A stretch of 64,000 bases of DNA from Gymnorhina tibicen (GCA_013399875.1 VXAZ01008120.1:62001-126000); one strand, 5' to 3'. Positions 12,175-25,236 are shown, counted from the first letter of the stretch. Made by a program: numbers and translations. The notes: generated by a model not told the origin, from the letters alone.

Positions 12175-12414
12175 ATGGAAGAGCTTTAATCTAGAGAAAG
12201 ATGTTACAGCAACAAAATGACTTTTAACAGTACAGTAAGAGCAATCACTCACTGGAACAATCTCATCAGAAACATGGTAGAGTCCCCATTTGTGGAGGTT
12301 TTGAAGATGTAATTGGACAGTGCTAGATAATCTCATCTAGTCTCCCTTTCCCATGAAAGGTTGGGTGAACTTCCCATGTCTCTTCCAACACGGACTGTTC
12401 TATGATTCTGTGAA
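12175..12414 (+). mobile_element. Divergent CR1 3' fragment
   Basis: An older, decayed CR1 3' end: 'CACTGGAACAATCTCATCAG', 'GTGGAGGTTTTGAAGATG', 'CTCTTCCAACACGGACTG' and 'TTCTATGATTCTGTGAA' occur in the CR1 order. Divergence is clearly greater than in the neighbouring copy. Confidence 0.7.
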
Positions 12415-14241
12415 TGTTCAACTGTACCAGAATTTATAGCAGTTATCTATCTTTCACAGAGAATTATCAACATTTAGTTTTCATGGTGTATCCATTTCAC
12501 AGGTTATTTAATGAATAGTTTCTTTAAATTCATCAACGATGTGCTGTGAAGTACAAGTAAACATTATCTATCATTATCTGTTATAGATTGATATTTTTTA
12601 TCATTTAGAGGAAAGAGAAAGAAAAAAAAGATTTAACCACCTCCATGAGTAAAAAACCGCATTACCTTATTAGGTGTGTTCATAGGAGAATCTTCTTTAG
12701 CCTACATAACTACCTATAGAAAATTCTCATAAGAAACTTCTGTCTGGCAGCTATGAGGTGTTTGCTGCTTTAATTAGGCTTAACCTCTGAAATTCTTGAA
12801 TATTATATGAGTTACCTTTGCTTTGTGATGCTTCTGTTCTTACTGGACTTCCTACAGCCAGGACTGTAGAAAGTCTTTTTTAGAGTCACTCTCAGAAACA
12901 GTTGAGGTGCCTGGAGCACATCCAATTTATTATCAAAAGACTGTATTGGGATTCCAGTCAAAATATCATTCCATTTGTATCCTAAGTGGCACAGATGATA
13001 AGCATACTGATCTCTGGTGATTCAAGAGCAGCACCCACGGTGGTGTGAATGGAGATAATGGACCACATTGTTTCGACAAAAGAAAACATCTAGCCTAATG
13101 GGCAACAAACCTGAGATACAGATGGTCTTGAACTTTATTATTGCTCCAACCTCTGTGTTCCAAAAAAAAAAAAAAGTAGTCCTGCAACTAGAGAGAGGTT
13201 TGCTAAGTGCAAAATGTGTGCTGTGGGTAGGGGAGAGGTGAGTATATTCGCAATATTACACTATATTTGTAATACTGCTCACCAGGACCTTCACTCTTAA
13301 TTATGCAGTTCTCTATGTTAACTTCTCTTTCTTCATCTCAATCTCTATGACAATTCCAAGTAGTTCTGCATCTAGTAGCATAAAGTAGCAGATATCGAGT
13401 TTTTGGTGACTTCATTGTTATCTTCTGACACACAGAGAAACGACCAGGTATTTGCTACTAGTGTTTCTGTTTTTGTAGCTTTTTCCTTTGTAATGCATTC
13501 AAACCTCTTTGCTGCTCAGTCATGTGTGCTTAAACTATTCAGCCCTTTCCATCACAAATTTTTTATTTCAAACCTCTTTAAAATCTGTTCAAAACAATAC
13601 TCAAAAAAGTCACCTAACTTGCTGCTCAATTATGTCATCCTCTACCTTCATTGTTGTCTAGGACTGCCCTTTTTCCCCCTAACAAAACATACATTTTTCA
13701 TTTTTCATAGGCACTGCATTAACTAGATTCCACATACTCATATAGTTATTTTATTATCATATTCAGACACATATTTTCTGTTTTCCATCAATGAAATTCA
13801 TTCTACTTCTTTCATTTAAAACACCCCCACCTTTCAGCTAAGTTGCCTTTACATAAACATCAGCTCACACAGTGTTTGCCTTGAAGTTCTTTCTTGAAAG
13901 ACACCTTTGTCATGGATCCTGTAGTTGATTACCTAATGATAATTTGTAAGTCAGTGTCCTGAACAAACATTTCTTAACAGAGCAATTTAATAGGAAAGAA
14001 AAGTACATGCCATTTAAAAATATTTTTCTCAGTGTAATGCACACTCTGCCACTTCTGTCATTTGTTCCTATTTTGGTCCCAAAGAAAAGTTTGCTATCAT
14101 TAATCAGGATGCTCATTTTCAATAGAACTCTGATTATCTGTCTATAAGTTCAGTGCAAAACCATGCTAATAAATATTATATGAGCAAGATTTTATTTTAT
14201 CATGTGAGATAAATACTAAATGTCTGTCTTAATTTCTCAAG
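12415..14241. other. DNAH8 intron remainder, no recognisable element
   Basis: AT-rich intron with a 14-base A-run at 13162-13175. I see no coding frame, CR1 tail or LTR here. Confidence 0.65.
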
Positions 14242-14363
14242 GATTCCTGACAGCAATGAAACAAGAAGCAACTCGAGCACATAAAGACTGGGCTTTAGAT
14301 AAAGTTGCAATACATAATGATGTGCTAAAGCTAACCAGAGAAGAAATCACATCATCTCCTTCT
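14242..14363 (+). CDS. DNAH8: DNAH8 penultimate exon
   Basis: A 122-bp exon whose first two bases complete the glycine of NPQG; it ends in phase 0. It encodes FLTAMKQEATRAHKDWALD then KVAIHNDVLKLTREEITS. FLTAxxQE directly after NPQG is the conserved dynein arrangement. The acceptor is TTTCTCAAG and the donor TCT|GTATGT. Confidence 0.93.
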
Positions 14364-14830
14364 GTATGTATGACATGCAAAGATGTTTCAGTATTAATTT
14401 TGGTATTTAGTTTATATTATGCATCACTGAGTTATTTTGGATTGATAGAGGGAAAAGTTACTATTGTCTTCACCTTAACATTTTTGCTCAGCACAGAAGC
14501 CAAATACTAAGTATGAAGATTTTAATTTTTTAAGTTAGAAAAATATTTAATTGAAAGAACTATTTCATTGTACCACCTGTTAATTTTTGGAATTTATAGT
14601 AAACTTTACATGAAAATTTATAGTATATAGACTTCATTAAAGAACTTTTGTTCCCCTCCATCTCAGTAGCATTATCTTCTGAAAAAGGATTATATTATGG
14701 TTTAAAATGAAATAGTTTGAAGAGATTCAGTGTCAGATATTTTTTACTATAAAACATATACGACTCTTAATGGTTTAAGACAAGTATTATGCTTTATCTG
14801 TTGTGATATATCTGCTCACCCTTCACACAG

Positions 14831-15118
14831 GAAGGAGTATATATCTATGGGCTCTACCTGGAAGGTGCAGGCTGGGACAAACGAAGAAGCGTACTCGTTG
14901 AGTCTACACCAAAGATCCTTTTTGTCCAGCTGCCTGTGCTCCATATGTTTGCTGTTGATTCAAGCAGACCTAGGGATCCCAAGCTCTATGTTTGCCCTCT
15001 TTACAAGAAGCCCATGAGGACAGATTTGAACTTTATTACAGAGGTCTATTTAAAGACAGGAAAGTCTCCAGACCACTGGATTCTGAGAGGAGTGGCTCTT
15101 CTCTGTGACATCAAGTAA
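14831..15118 (+). CDS. DNAH8: DNAH8 terminal coding exon with stop codon
   Basis: 288 bp from the acceptor TTCACACAG to the TAA at 15116-15118, 95 residues. It begins [18 protein letters not shown], the hallmark of the dynein C terminus, continues through [19 protein letters not shown] and ends [13 protein letters not shown], the usual last residues of DNAH5/DNAH8. With the eight preceding exons it gives 481 residues with no frameshift or internal stop, so this is a functional-looking gene end, not a pseudogene. Confidence 0.95.
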   Translation, partial: EGVYIYGLYLEGAGWDKRRSVLVESTPKILFVQLPVLHMFAVDSSRPRDPKLYVCPLYKKPMRTDLNFITEVYLKTGKSPDHWILRGVALLCDIK

Positions 15119-15408
15119 GCTGTTTTTCCTACTGCGGCAGAGAGAAATATGTGGCAAATGCAACAAATTACGTATGTAATTCTTCTACTGCGCTTTATTT
15201 GGTGGCTACTTGTCATTATACTAGAAATTGCATTTCAGTCTTGGCTTACTGATTTTTTTTCTCTGCTTTCAGTAAATTCAGTTTGCCTTGGCTGTTTGTT
15301 CATAGTTTTAAAGTAAATCTTTCCAAATAAGTTCATTGCTTATAGTCCTTGAAGTATGCATTACATTACTTTAAATGAACATTTGCTTTAATAATACAAT
15401 TAATGTCA

Positions 15409-15414
15409 AATAAA
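15409..15414 (+). terminator. Possible DNAH8 polyadenylation signal
   Basis: First canonical AATAAA after the DNAH8 stop codon, about 290 bp downstream, followed within 100 bp by T- and GT-rich sequence. In such AT-rich DNA the hexamer could be chance, so the true 3' end needs transcript data. Confidence 0.4.
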
Positions 15415-16562
15415 ATGTTATTAAAAAAGAAAAACTTTGCTTTTTCACATTCTTTCGCATGTAAAACTTTTAGCTTGTGTTTCAGTGACATATGATGACA
15501 ACAAAATTTAAAATCTCCTAGATACAAATTTAAATTCCTAGATTCTGTGTGATACACACATTATTCTCTTTGAGTCTGCAGGAAACGATATGACAGAAAA
15601 ATACATTTGATCCATATTTTTTGCTTGGGCTTTCTCAGAGCTCACTTGTTCTTGTTAAATGATCTAGATTAAGCAAAACTACACCAGTAATGTTTGTGCC
15701 AGGAATATCTGACAGAGACCAGTATGTTCTCTGTCCAGTTTAGCTGTGTGGGAACAGAAGTAGAACAGTTCCAACTACTATAAATATGGATGTTTTTTAA
15801 ATTAGAGAACCAGATTATTTACAAGTACAATTATTTTTTCTGCATTTCATTTTATCTCTAAAGTGTGGGTTGCAATCCTTGAAATGACTGTCACAGCATT
15901 ATTCTGTGATGATACCCAGGAATATCTTAACCATGAGTTTTCCAGACATAATTAGTATTAAACTAATTCTATTCATGTAATACTAAACAATATATGCAGC
16001 CTACACTATCTCTTTAATAATCTCCAAAAAGTTTCTTCCTTTAGATACCTTCATTTGGCAACACAGTTTTTCACTTAACACTGCATGACTGGACCATGTT
16101 TTTCCTTTTGCCATTCAAGAGTGTTCAAATGCATCTGCTGTGGCAAAGTGCAGCTACTACTTGATAAAGTCCTGGGCCTCTGTTGGGATGACAAAAGGCC
16201 TTTCCTTGAGTTAGAGTCCTATGGCTTTCTGTTGGAGGACACCATCCCAGGATATCCTCTTGCAGAAAGTCTGTGGCATCCAGGAAATAACAATACATAG
16301 ACACAACATCATGAGATCATGAGCAGAGTAACAGAAAGTGAGATCTCCAAATGCAATTAAGTAAAACATTTCTCCTCTCTCCTCTATAGATTTACTTAGA
16401 TTCAAATACAAGAAACCCGCTGGTGTTGGATAACTTTTACAGTTTTTATGTATTTTTAGAAGTTGTACCACAGAACTACATCTGCAAAAAAGGAAAAAAA
16501 AATCTGACTTGGCAATTGCAAGAGATTTTTCTCCAAGTAATCACAATATTGATGATAGAATT
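15415..16562. other. DNAH8 3' flank, no recognisable element
   Basis: Intergenic or 3'-untranslated DNA. The small frames here show no family resemblance and I see no repeat landmark. Confidence 0.6.
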
Positions 16563-17065
16563 TGTGGTGGGTTGACCAGCAGCTGAGTACCCAGCTGCTT
16601 GTCCCGTGCTGCCCTGCCCAAGGAGAATGGGCCAAAGAGTCACAAGATTAGAAGCTGAAAACAAGGGAGTCAAGATGAAGACAGTTTAGTAAGTGAAGCA
16701 AAGCTGCACACACAAGAAATTTGAATTAAGGAATTTATTTACTGCTTGTAATTTTATTTACTTACTTCTATTTACTGGCAGGCAGATGCTTAGCCACTTT
16801 CTGGGAAGAGCCTTAGCACACACAATGGTTACTTGGTAAGACAGATTCAGTGAGAACAAACATCCCCCATCCTACTCCTTTCTTGAAGTCTTCAGTGCTA
16901 AATGTGACATCATGTTTGTGGAATATCCCTTTGGACAGGCTGGGTCAGTTGCCCTGGCTTTTTACCCTCCCATGTCCCCAGTACATGACCAGTATACTCA
17001 CTGTGAGGGCAGTGGGGAATACAGGTCATATCCAAAAAACAGCACAAGAACTTTATGTATTCATT
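16563..17065 (+). mobile_element. Decayed avian ERV LTR (solo, 3' end lost)
   Basis: It begins TGTGGTGGGTTGACC, the start of an LTR family I recognise from bird genomes. Further landmarks follow in the family order: 'AAGACAGTTTAGTAAGTGAAG', 'AAAGCTGCACACACAAG', 'GCTTAGCCACTTTCTGGGAAG', 'GGAATATCCCTTTGGACAG' and 'GGGTCAGTTGCCCTGGCT'. An AT-rich stretch near 16725-16775 interrupts it, and homology fades after about 17065, so no TG...CA pair or target duplication can be shown. No internal retroviral genes flank it. The exact family name is not assigned. Confidence 0.65.
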
Positions 17066-20000
17066 CCTACAAGTTTTTCTCCTGGTCTAGCCTTTCGGCT
17101 TAATTACAATGGGAAACAATGTGTGACCTCGAATGCCTCCACAGGTGAAAGATATGCACTGTCACGTTTACAAGTGAAAGCCTGTATGGGAAAATAGCAG
17201 GGAAAGTGCAAATTAACGTGCTGAGTTGCACAACTTAAACTGAAGATGATTGTATTCTCCATCCAGTATAATACCAGGAATAGAGATGAATAGTATATTG
17301 TTATCTCAGCTATATTATATATTGCATCAGATTCTTGAGAGCATCTCTTTCTTGTTTGTCAGAGTCCAATTCCCATTTCCCATCTTCTCTGAGCCTGTCT
17401 AGGGGTTTGTTCCATTCTCTTTCCTCAATACCATGCATTAGCTCACTACTTGCAGGTTACAGTGAATGTTAATTTTCATAGAGCTTTCCAGTTAATTTAT
17501 GGAAATAATCTATGTTTTGTGACAACAACAATCTACTATGTATTCAGAAGGCTCTTTTTTTGTCTCTGCATGCTTCAAGAATATTTATGAATTATTTTCA
17601 TGTCCTGGTCATATGTGGGATAGCATTCTTACACTTAATTTGTTTACAGCCAGCTTCTCAAACATTTGAAGAGGTGCAGTTAATTACTTGAACCACAAGT
17701 CATTCCTTCCATCTGTCATAATCTATAGGAATTCAAGATGTCAATTCAAGACTTTTTGCTCCCAGGAAGCCTCTATACCTCGAGGATACTGTAATTAGCA
17801 TTCAAATTCCTAAATTAACTCTAACACAGTTTGTTGGGTTTTTTAAAGTAACTAAACAAAGTTATTCTCTGAACTTTTTAATGCTCGTTTTCCATTTGTG
17901 TTACTGCTGTTCAAGTTGTGAGACAGTATTGTGGTGCCTAAACTGACAAAGAAAGGAACACCATGTCAGCAAAACACAAATATTTAACAGATGATCAAAA
18001 AAAGACAAGTACTTGAAATATGACGTGTAAGTAGTCTCTGTGAGAGAAGACCTAATTCAGGAAGGTCTGTGGTTGAGAATGTAAAGGAGAACATCTCCAG
18101 AATTAGCCTAGCGGGTGCATCCCCAATGTGTATTTTTCTTCCCTCCCTTGGTGGAACTGTCACCCAGAAGAATTTTCCTGCCCATTTACTTTGATTTTCA
18201 GACGTAATCCAAGCCAGTAGACAAGGGAAGGCACTTCTACTCTTTCCTGCTGCTTTAGAATGTACACATTAATTGGGAGTCATTGATTTGCTAGTACATC
18301 AGGATACTCACTTTTCACAGAACTTTTTCTTCTTAGGTCATAATTCATGAGAAGCCTGGAGCTTGGCTGTGTGATGAGGTTTTATGTGACAATGGCTAAG
18401 AATTAACAAAAACTATGGAAAAAGCTTGCAAATGGCAGGAAGGGGAGGATTTGTTTTCCGGTCAGGTTTCTAAATCTCACAAAACCACTGACTGGAATGA
18501 GCTTGTTCCAAGTACTTGAGCTAAGTTTTAACTTGAAAGATTTGTTAATTCCACCGAGTCATTTTCTTCATCTACACCCTCTGTTTCTGCCTCTAGGTTC
18601 TGGTCAGCTCTAACTAAAATTCGTTCAGAATATTCATAGTTTATGGAAAGACCTACTTTTTCAGGTCTTCTTATTCAGTAACTTCATTCATTGACCATAT
18701 CTATTCTTAATATCTAAAATAATTCATTATTTTTATTAGTCTGGAATAACATCTTGCAGCAGTATATAAGTGTATTTCTGTTGACACAAATACTAAAAAT
18801 CAAATGTATGGAATGTGCAAGCTGCAGTTTTAAGTATATTGATGTTTCTGCTGACTTTTGAATATTTGAGTGTAACTGGATTGCTGTGACAAGTCTCTCA
18901 TTCAGATTTCTTCAGAAGCCACTGCTATTATTTATACTCCTATACATCACAAATACTTCACCAAACTTTGTAAGATTTGGTATCTGTACCTGCATCACAC
19001 AAGCAGGATATTCCTGAGGTAATTCTAGTTTCATTAAAGCCAAAACCCCATGCCTTTTCTAGTGATTGGTACTGCCTTCAGAGCATCAAGAGCCATGAAT
19101 ACATTAACTCTTAGAAATTCAGGAAAACTATTTTTTAACTTAGCAATGGTCCATGATAAAGGTCAAATCCAGAAAAAGACTTTGAAAGTAGAAATACCAT
19201 GTGATTCTTACATAGCAGATATTAGGAAGGGTAATTAAGGCACTGCTAACATGACTGACTTATTTCTATGCTTCTTTATTTCTGTTACAATTTTTAATTT
19301 ATTTGATGTAAATATATGCTGATAACATCACTGGGGACATCCGAACAGTCTCTGACTTCCTGCATCGACTATTTAATAAAGGAATGACTCAACCAAGGTA
19401 TTAGTTAGTCCCTGCAGCTTCAGACGACATGTGAGCAGGCTGCTGGGTAGCAATGGAAATGAAGGATGGTTAGGGTCACCCTCTCTTTTTAGGGGGATGT
19501 TCATGATGTGACAAGCAACAGCCTCAAAGACATTGTGATTAGCAGTTTGTGATCTCCTTCTTACTGAGCACAGAAAGTCAAACTACTGTAATGTAAATGG
19601 CCATGTAAATGAAAACTATTAAACCTGTATAATTACAATCTAGAGAATTTAATTAGTCACAACCATGATAACACATGGGAAATCCAAGAAACAGGTTCCC
19701 AATCTCACTCACTCATGCAGGGAATATTTTGACATGAAATGCTTAGACTATAAAGTTTTATTTCTCAAGAGACACATCCTGTCCCTCTGAAAAGGATGTT
19801 TTTTTCCAAAACCCATTAGATACTGCAGACAAGCAACCAAATGCTTGTCTCAGCATTTGGGAAGCATTTTACTGAGGGGATACAGGTCCTACCTATGAGG
19901 CACCTAGCAGCAGAGTAGACAGAAGTTCTCTCCGTCTCTTCGGAAAAGACCAGTATCGGATCATTGCACAGGATGTGTATCAAATGGTACAAGGCAGTTT

Positions 20001-23000
20001 TCCTCTTCTGTGCTGAGGTTTCCCTTGGTGGGAAAACACTGAATGGAGGGATTTCCAAATAATTTCCTCACAGAAAAAAAGCTACCACAACAAAAGAGGG
20101 AGATGGGAGACTAATACTTCAGGCAATTTTACTTAATAAAGAATAAGTAGACTTATCTTTTCTTCCTTTGTTCTGTGAGTCATTGCTTCCTATTTTCTGG
20201 CAAATGAGGATAGAAATTGAATTCTTTGCTGAGAATTTCTTACCATCCTTTCCTTGCATTAGTTCATGCCAGCAGCCTTCTGTAGTCCAAAATACAATTC
20301 TTAACAAAGCTTTTCGAACAGGGGTTATTAATAATGAAAATTTTAAATAGGAGTCAGGGATTTTGGTAAGAAATTCAAACTGTAATAAAGAAGTTATTTT
20401 CTATTATATTACAAGACTGAAACTAGCTTTGACATTTCTATAATTCTAAGACTTTTAAATATAGGAATGATTGGATCATATTCACAAATTAACACAGTCA
20501 TATGAATTCTTCAACAACATTTTAAGGAAGAGATTTAAATCAATTTCTTCTTTATAAGACAGAGAACTATACTGTACTGAAATTAAATACCTATCTAAAT
20601 CATTCCTTCCACGCAATCATTACACAGAAATTCCACAAAGCAGCTAGACTCCAAAAGTAGATACAACTACTTCAGTTCATTATATAATTCACAAAACTTC
20701 AGTTTTTAAAAAAAAAAACAACTGTATTTGCACTCATTTCTTTGTTGTCATCAATAAATGTTTCGCCCCAAGTGTACAAGCCATACTGTCTGACAGCTGA
20801 AAAATGGAGCTGTCCATTACCTACAACCAGGCCCTTCTGTCTGGAAAAACAAGTGACCAACAGGTTGCGTTCATTCATTCTGAGTCTGCATCTACAATTA
20901 GGGGAAGCTGGTTGATTTCAGCCCCTGCCTTCCAGCCCTGCAGAGCCGCCAGGAGACATTTCATGAACTGAGCACATTCTCCTGCATGCGGGCAGGTAAC
21001 TTAAGTAACAGAACAATTAGTACTTAAAGCACTAAATTAAAATTACCGAGATTTAATGCAAAATGTGTATCACGGCCAGCAACCAGAAGAAATTCTCCTG
21101 CTTCCTAATGCCCTTTAAAAACATTTAGATGTTTTTTATAGTGATCTGTCACATAAGTATTTGCAGTAGTCATGTTCTGATTCAAAATAAGATAATTTTG
21201 AGTTTTACTAAGAAGTATAAATTAACCCAGACTTCAGGTTTCAAGGTTCAATTCATGTAATTTAGTATCTCCAAAGATATTGAAGTATATACAGCTCCAA
21301 GACTAAATGCTCTTTCTAAACACCAATGTGCTGTTGTGGCTTATATGATTTTAACTCTCATTTGCATAATACTGCTCAGAGACACCTTTTTTTTAATTCT
21401 CAGGAGGCCTACAGAAGGATTCAGCTTAGATAAACTTTTATTTCAGTTAAGAAGGTATTTATATGAGTTACAACTCTACAAACACCATTCAAATTCAATG
21501 ATTCAACACTAAAATTCTTCTTCTTCCTTTCCTAAGCACGTATTTCAAATTTTTAAGTGATTTATTTGACTTACTTCATAGGTGCTAGCTCTCAGCTCAG
21601 ACACTTTAGCTTTTATTGAGCTTGGAAGGATCTTTACCGACAGTTCCTCTTAGCTTTGTAGCGAAAAAAAAATGAGCCAAAGCACATTCACTGCTGCAGC
21701 ACACTACAGGTACAAAACACATGAGCAAATGGCTCTTGCCTTTCAGGCACTTGGGCAAAACTTGCACAGCCACTGTACAGGGCAGCCACTCCCTCCAGTT
21801 TTCGTTTAAATCCTGAGTCTCAGAAAACACTTAATTCTCCAAGTGTCACCAACCCTGTACCCTGCAACTTTAAATACATGTGTGCAAGGTAGAAACGAAT
21901 AAAATTTCATCAGGAGTTCAGATCTATTTGCACTGAGATCCAAGAGTATATCTCTATCCCAATCAAGCTCATTATGAAAGATGATTTTTATAAAAGCTAG
22001 TAGTTACTGGTCATGGAGAAGCATGAAGTGCATAACTTGCAGCTAAAACTTACAACATTCCTTAGGATACTGCCTATGGCAGCTTAGGATAATGTCTGCT
22101 ACTCAGCAAATGTCACAGCAGAAACATGCAATTTCCCCATGACACAGATTTCCTCTTCAGAAAGTTTCAGAGACAAAGCATTCAGTCTCTTGTGGGACAG
22201 GGATGTTACTTTCTGCATACACGAGTCCAGTGGTGATAATTTTCAGATAGCAGAGAACCCTTGAGAAGGCTTTGTCTCTTGCCTGCATTTACATTTATGC
22301 CATCTCCACAGAAGGGGATTATCAGGGGAGATTACTGAAAGAGACACTGAACCTTTTCAAAATGCAGTTTTGTCCTCAAAACATAGTCAATTGCATTAAG
22401 AATGCTTTAATGGTCATAGAAGTATGATAATCCCTGTGTTGCAGTGTAACTGCAAGGCAGCTCCTCCTTAATATATGAGAGGTCTTGTCCAGCTGGAAGG
22501 TAAGGGAACAAAAGAGCAGTTACAAAGTCCTGCATTTTAAATAGCATCTGCAGTCCTTCAGCTACAGAAAAAGAAGTGCTTGCCTCAACAAACAAAATTC
22601 TGAAGTTGAACAATGCTTCATCAACTCATTGCATTGTATTTTTCAAACTGAAAGGATCCCAGCTCCTTTCAAATTTGGATAGTGTCATCTTAATAATTCA
22701 CTTGGCTACTTTCAAACTGTTCTTTTCTTGCATAATCACTGATAAAAGATCAAGTTAAATTTTATATTATTAAAAAACATGAATAAATATAACAAAAATC
22801 CAACAGACCCAGGTCTGAGAGACAACTTTCAACAGTATTTTCCCACAAAAGAGATTTGAATTTATTCAGTAAATATTTTTCCATCTCTAGGGAAATGATC
22901 TGTCTTTTAATACAGTCATTTAAGTCAACAGGATTTGTTTAGTCTTGTCAGATTTGATAATAGCTTCTTAATGGGCACAGCGAAAATGCACCTGTTCAGA

Positions 23001-23059
23001 GTTTACTCTGATCCACTTTGGTTTTTTCCTCTATTCATACAGGTAGCACTAGTGTATGT
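17066..23059. other. DNAH8-GLP1R intergenic spacer, no gene seen
   Basis: About 6 kb of AT-rich DNA without a convincing coding frame, CR1 tail or RNA gene. Parts, for example 20750-21100, are less AT-rich and could be conserved regulatory DNA, but nothing in a single sequence proves that. Confidence 0.55.
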
Positions 23060-24000
23060 GTTTTGTTAAGAGTATAGAAATTTGGCAAGAAAATAAACTC
23101 CCTTGTGCTCCAGCTGGTCCTCAGAGATCAGAGGCTCTGGGTGCAGCTGGGATTGAGTTCTGATTGTAACCCACCTGGCACTAAGTCTGGTCATGTTCAA
23201 TAGGAACTTCCACGAGCACAGAATCACAAATAACTGCAGTTTCAACACTGTAGGTCTGGTTGTGGTCAATAGGAACTTGTGCAATCACAGATCCACAAAT
23301 AGTGTGGTTTAGTGAAGCAACAGAAAACAGATTCAGAATTGAGGTTGATAAATTCACTTGATGCAATAGAGATACAATAGTAACAACAATAATAATAATT
23401 GTATGCAGAAGTTTACCAAAAAAGGCATCCTTGCTTGGGAGGAGGGAGAAGAGAGGAGAAGAGAGTAGCCCATCAGCTGTCTCCAAGGTCTTTGTGGGTT
23501 TCATTCCTAACTAGGTGACATTTCTACCCTGCTTGTACACAGCCTGATCTTATACCCCTTCTCCATATCGTGATCCAAGGGGGGAATTGAGCAATATAGT
23601 CGTGTATGGGGTAGTGTGTACTTCATTGAGCTTAATAGCATATGCAGAGTTTGCCTGTTAATATTGAAATGTCCCTTAATTAAGGCAAAAGTGGGTTTTT
23701 TGGCCATGGTGTCCTTCAAAGTCCTGGTTATATGACTTTTCTCCATTCTGTGCCTTCGTTAGAGCCTAAACAGAACCATCGTATCTCCACAGCACCTCCT
23801 CCTTCAGCCAACTCATCCTTTCCTGATGTCAGCCACGCAGATCTCCATCCCCAAAGACAACGCAGAGGGTACACAGTGTAGGCTGTGATAGTTAAGCCTT
23901 AGTCCTTGCCTGGCTGCTTGGTCATCATCCTCTGGTATGATGTCATCACGCCTGAAGAATTACCTTTGATTATTTCTGGAAAGCAGAGTTATTCTCCAAA
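23060..24000 (-). mobile_element. Unidentified repeat, probably ERV-derived
   Basis: A block that differs in composition from its surroundings and looks like interspersed-repeat DNA. Seen directly: a minus-strand frame of 107 codons (23504-23181) with an Ile/Val-rich stretch (IIIIVVTIVSLL) followed by two related units 69 bp apart. Duplicated units of about 70 bp are common in retroviral U3 enhancers, which is why I suspect an LTR or ERV fragment. No terminal TG...CA, primer-binding site or target duplication could be found, so the class and limits are uncertain. Confidence 0.35.
23185..23303 (-). repeat. Tandem repeat, two units, 69-bp period
   Basis: Two ~50-bp cores starting at 23185 and 23254 agree at about 38 of 50 positions and share GTCAATAGGAACTT-like and CACAAATA blocks. 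On the minus strand the units stay in frame: ICGSVIAQVPIDHNQT and ICDSVLVEVPIEHDQT, differing mainly by similar residues. Confidence 0.75.
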
Positions 24001-25079
24001 GTAAAATTCCTGCATCCAACAGGGTATACATCACCATCATAGCCCTGATGAGGCTTTTCAATGGAGGCATGAGCCTACTGAGGTCTGGCAAAAGCAGCTG
24101 GTCCTCTGCTGCACACAGCGACACCGAGTCATCTCGGGAGCAGAAGTCTTAACTGGAAAACTTAATTAATAAGCCTGGTGCAGAAACAATAGAGAGCAGT
24201 AAAGATTGGCATGTGAAATAGGTGCACCATGCTAAGGCTGGCAGTGCTATCCACGTGGAAGAGGTTTCTTTCTCTTTAAATAAAGGTTTCTGTTGCCTGG
24301 CCTGAAGGTAGCAATTTATTTTTTTTTAATCGTTATTTTCTCTCATTTTAGAAAAGTTGAAGGAAATATCTTTTCAGCCTTCAGTCAACCAAACCACCAT
24401 GGCAGATTCTTTCTGTCTCGAGTTAGCTGTTGAGATGTAAGCGCTGCCCTGACAATTCACACTGAGGAATTTCATGATTTCATGATCTCACAGCATCGAT
24501 GCTCTCACTAGTTACATTTCCACAGCATCAGACTGGTGCTGTGTTGTATTTGGAATTAATACACACCATTAATATTTAAACTATTAACTTTTTTATATTC
24601 TAGCTGCATCTAACTGACCAGTGTGAAATATTTTCCCCACTTCCTGGTTCAATTTTGAGCTTTCCTTCTAGCTCTGATGGCTTTCTTCCAGATTCTGGTG
24701 TAGAATGTCACCAAATATAGGTGCTTTAGTGCAGGTTTAGTTCTCCTTGTCAGCGCAAAGTGAATGAATAAGAACAGTAATATAAATCTAGCACAAAGCA
24801 GATTCAGAACCTTCTTTTGCTAGCAAAATTAGTATTCTAAATCCTCCAGATTTACACATCATACTACTGCTGGGACTGACCTGTGCCCCGTCTTCAACTT
24901 AGAAACCAAGCTCTGATCCACTCTGCGTGCAGCTCTGCAAATTCACGTTATAAATGGATAATTGCATTCACTATTATTAAACCTAATAAAACTTGGACGT
25001 CATGAACAGCATGAAGGTCACCAAGATGCCCAAGCCTGAAGAGATTCAGAGTAAAATAAAACAAAATAAGAAGTTGAAA
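24001..25079. other. GLP1R 5' flank
   Basis: AT-rich upstream flank without a recognisable repeat. It contains a cAMP-response-element-like octamer, GGACGTCA, at 24995-25002 (7 of 8 match to TGACGTCA), about 420 bp before the GLP1R start codon. A short ATG frame at 25002 runs into the CpG island; see findings. Confidence 0.5.
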
Positions 25080-25197
25080 AGGTGGGGGACGGGATCGCAG
25101 AGGTACTTCCTCGGCTTTTTTCTTTCCCCTCCCCGACACCCACCCGCCCGTCCGCCCGCGGAGCGACCGCCACCCGCGGCGGCTCCTCATCTCCGCC

Positions 25198-25230
25198 GGG
25201 CGGGGCCGGGCCGGGTCGGGCCGGGCCGGG
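25198..25230 (+). promoter_or_regulatory. G-run cluster, potential G-quadruplex
   Basis: Seven G runs of three or four bases, each separated by one or two bases, immediately upstream of the tandem GC boxes in the GLP1R promoter. The pattern comfortably satisfies the usual four-run G-quadruplex rule on the + strand. Folding itself is inferred. Confidence 0.6.
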
Positions 25231-25236
25231 CTGTAC

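Noticed and set aside
19318..19399. Exon-like peptide (NITGDIRTVSDFLHRLFNKG) ending at a CAAG|GTATTA donor-like site
   Set aside because: No AG acceptor with a pyrimidine tract lies directly upstream, the stretch is under 30 residues and I recognise no family. Chance, or a decayed fragment, is more likely than an exon.
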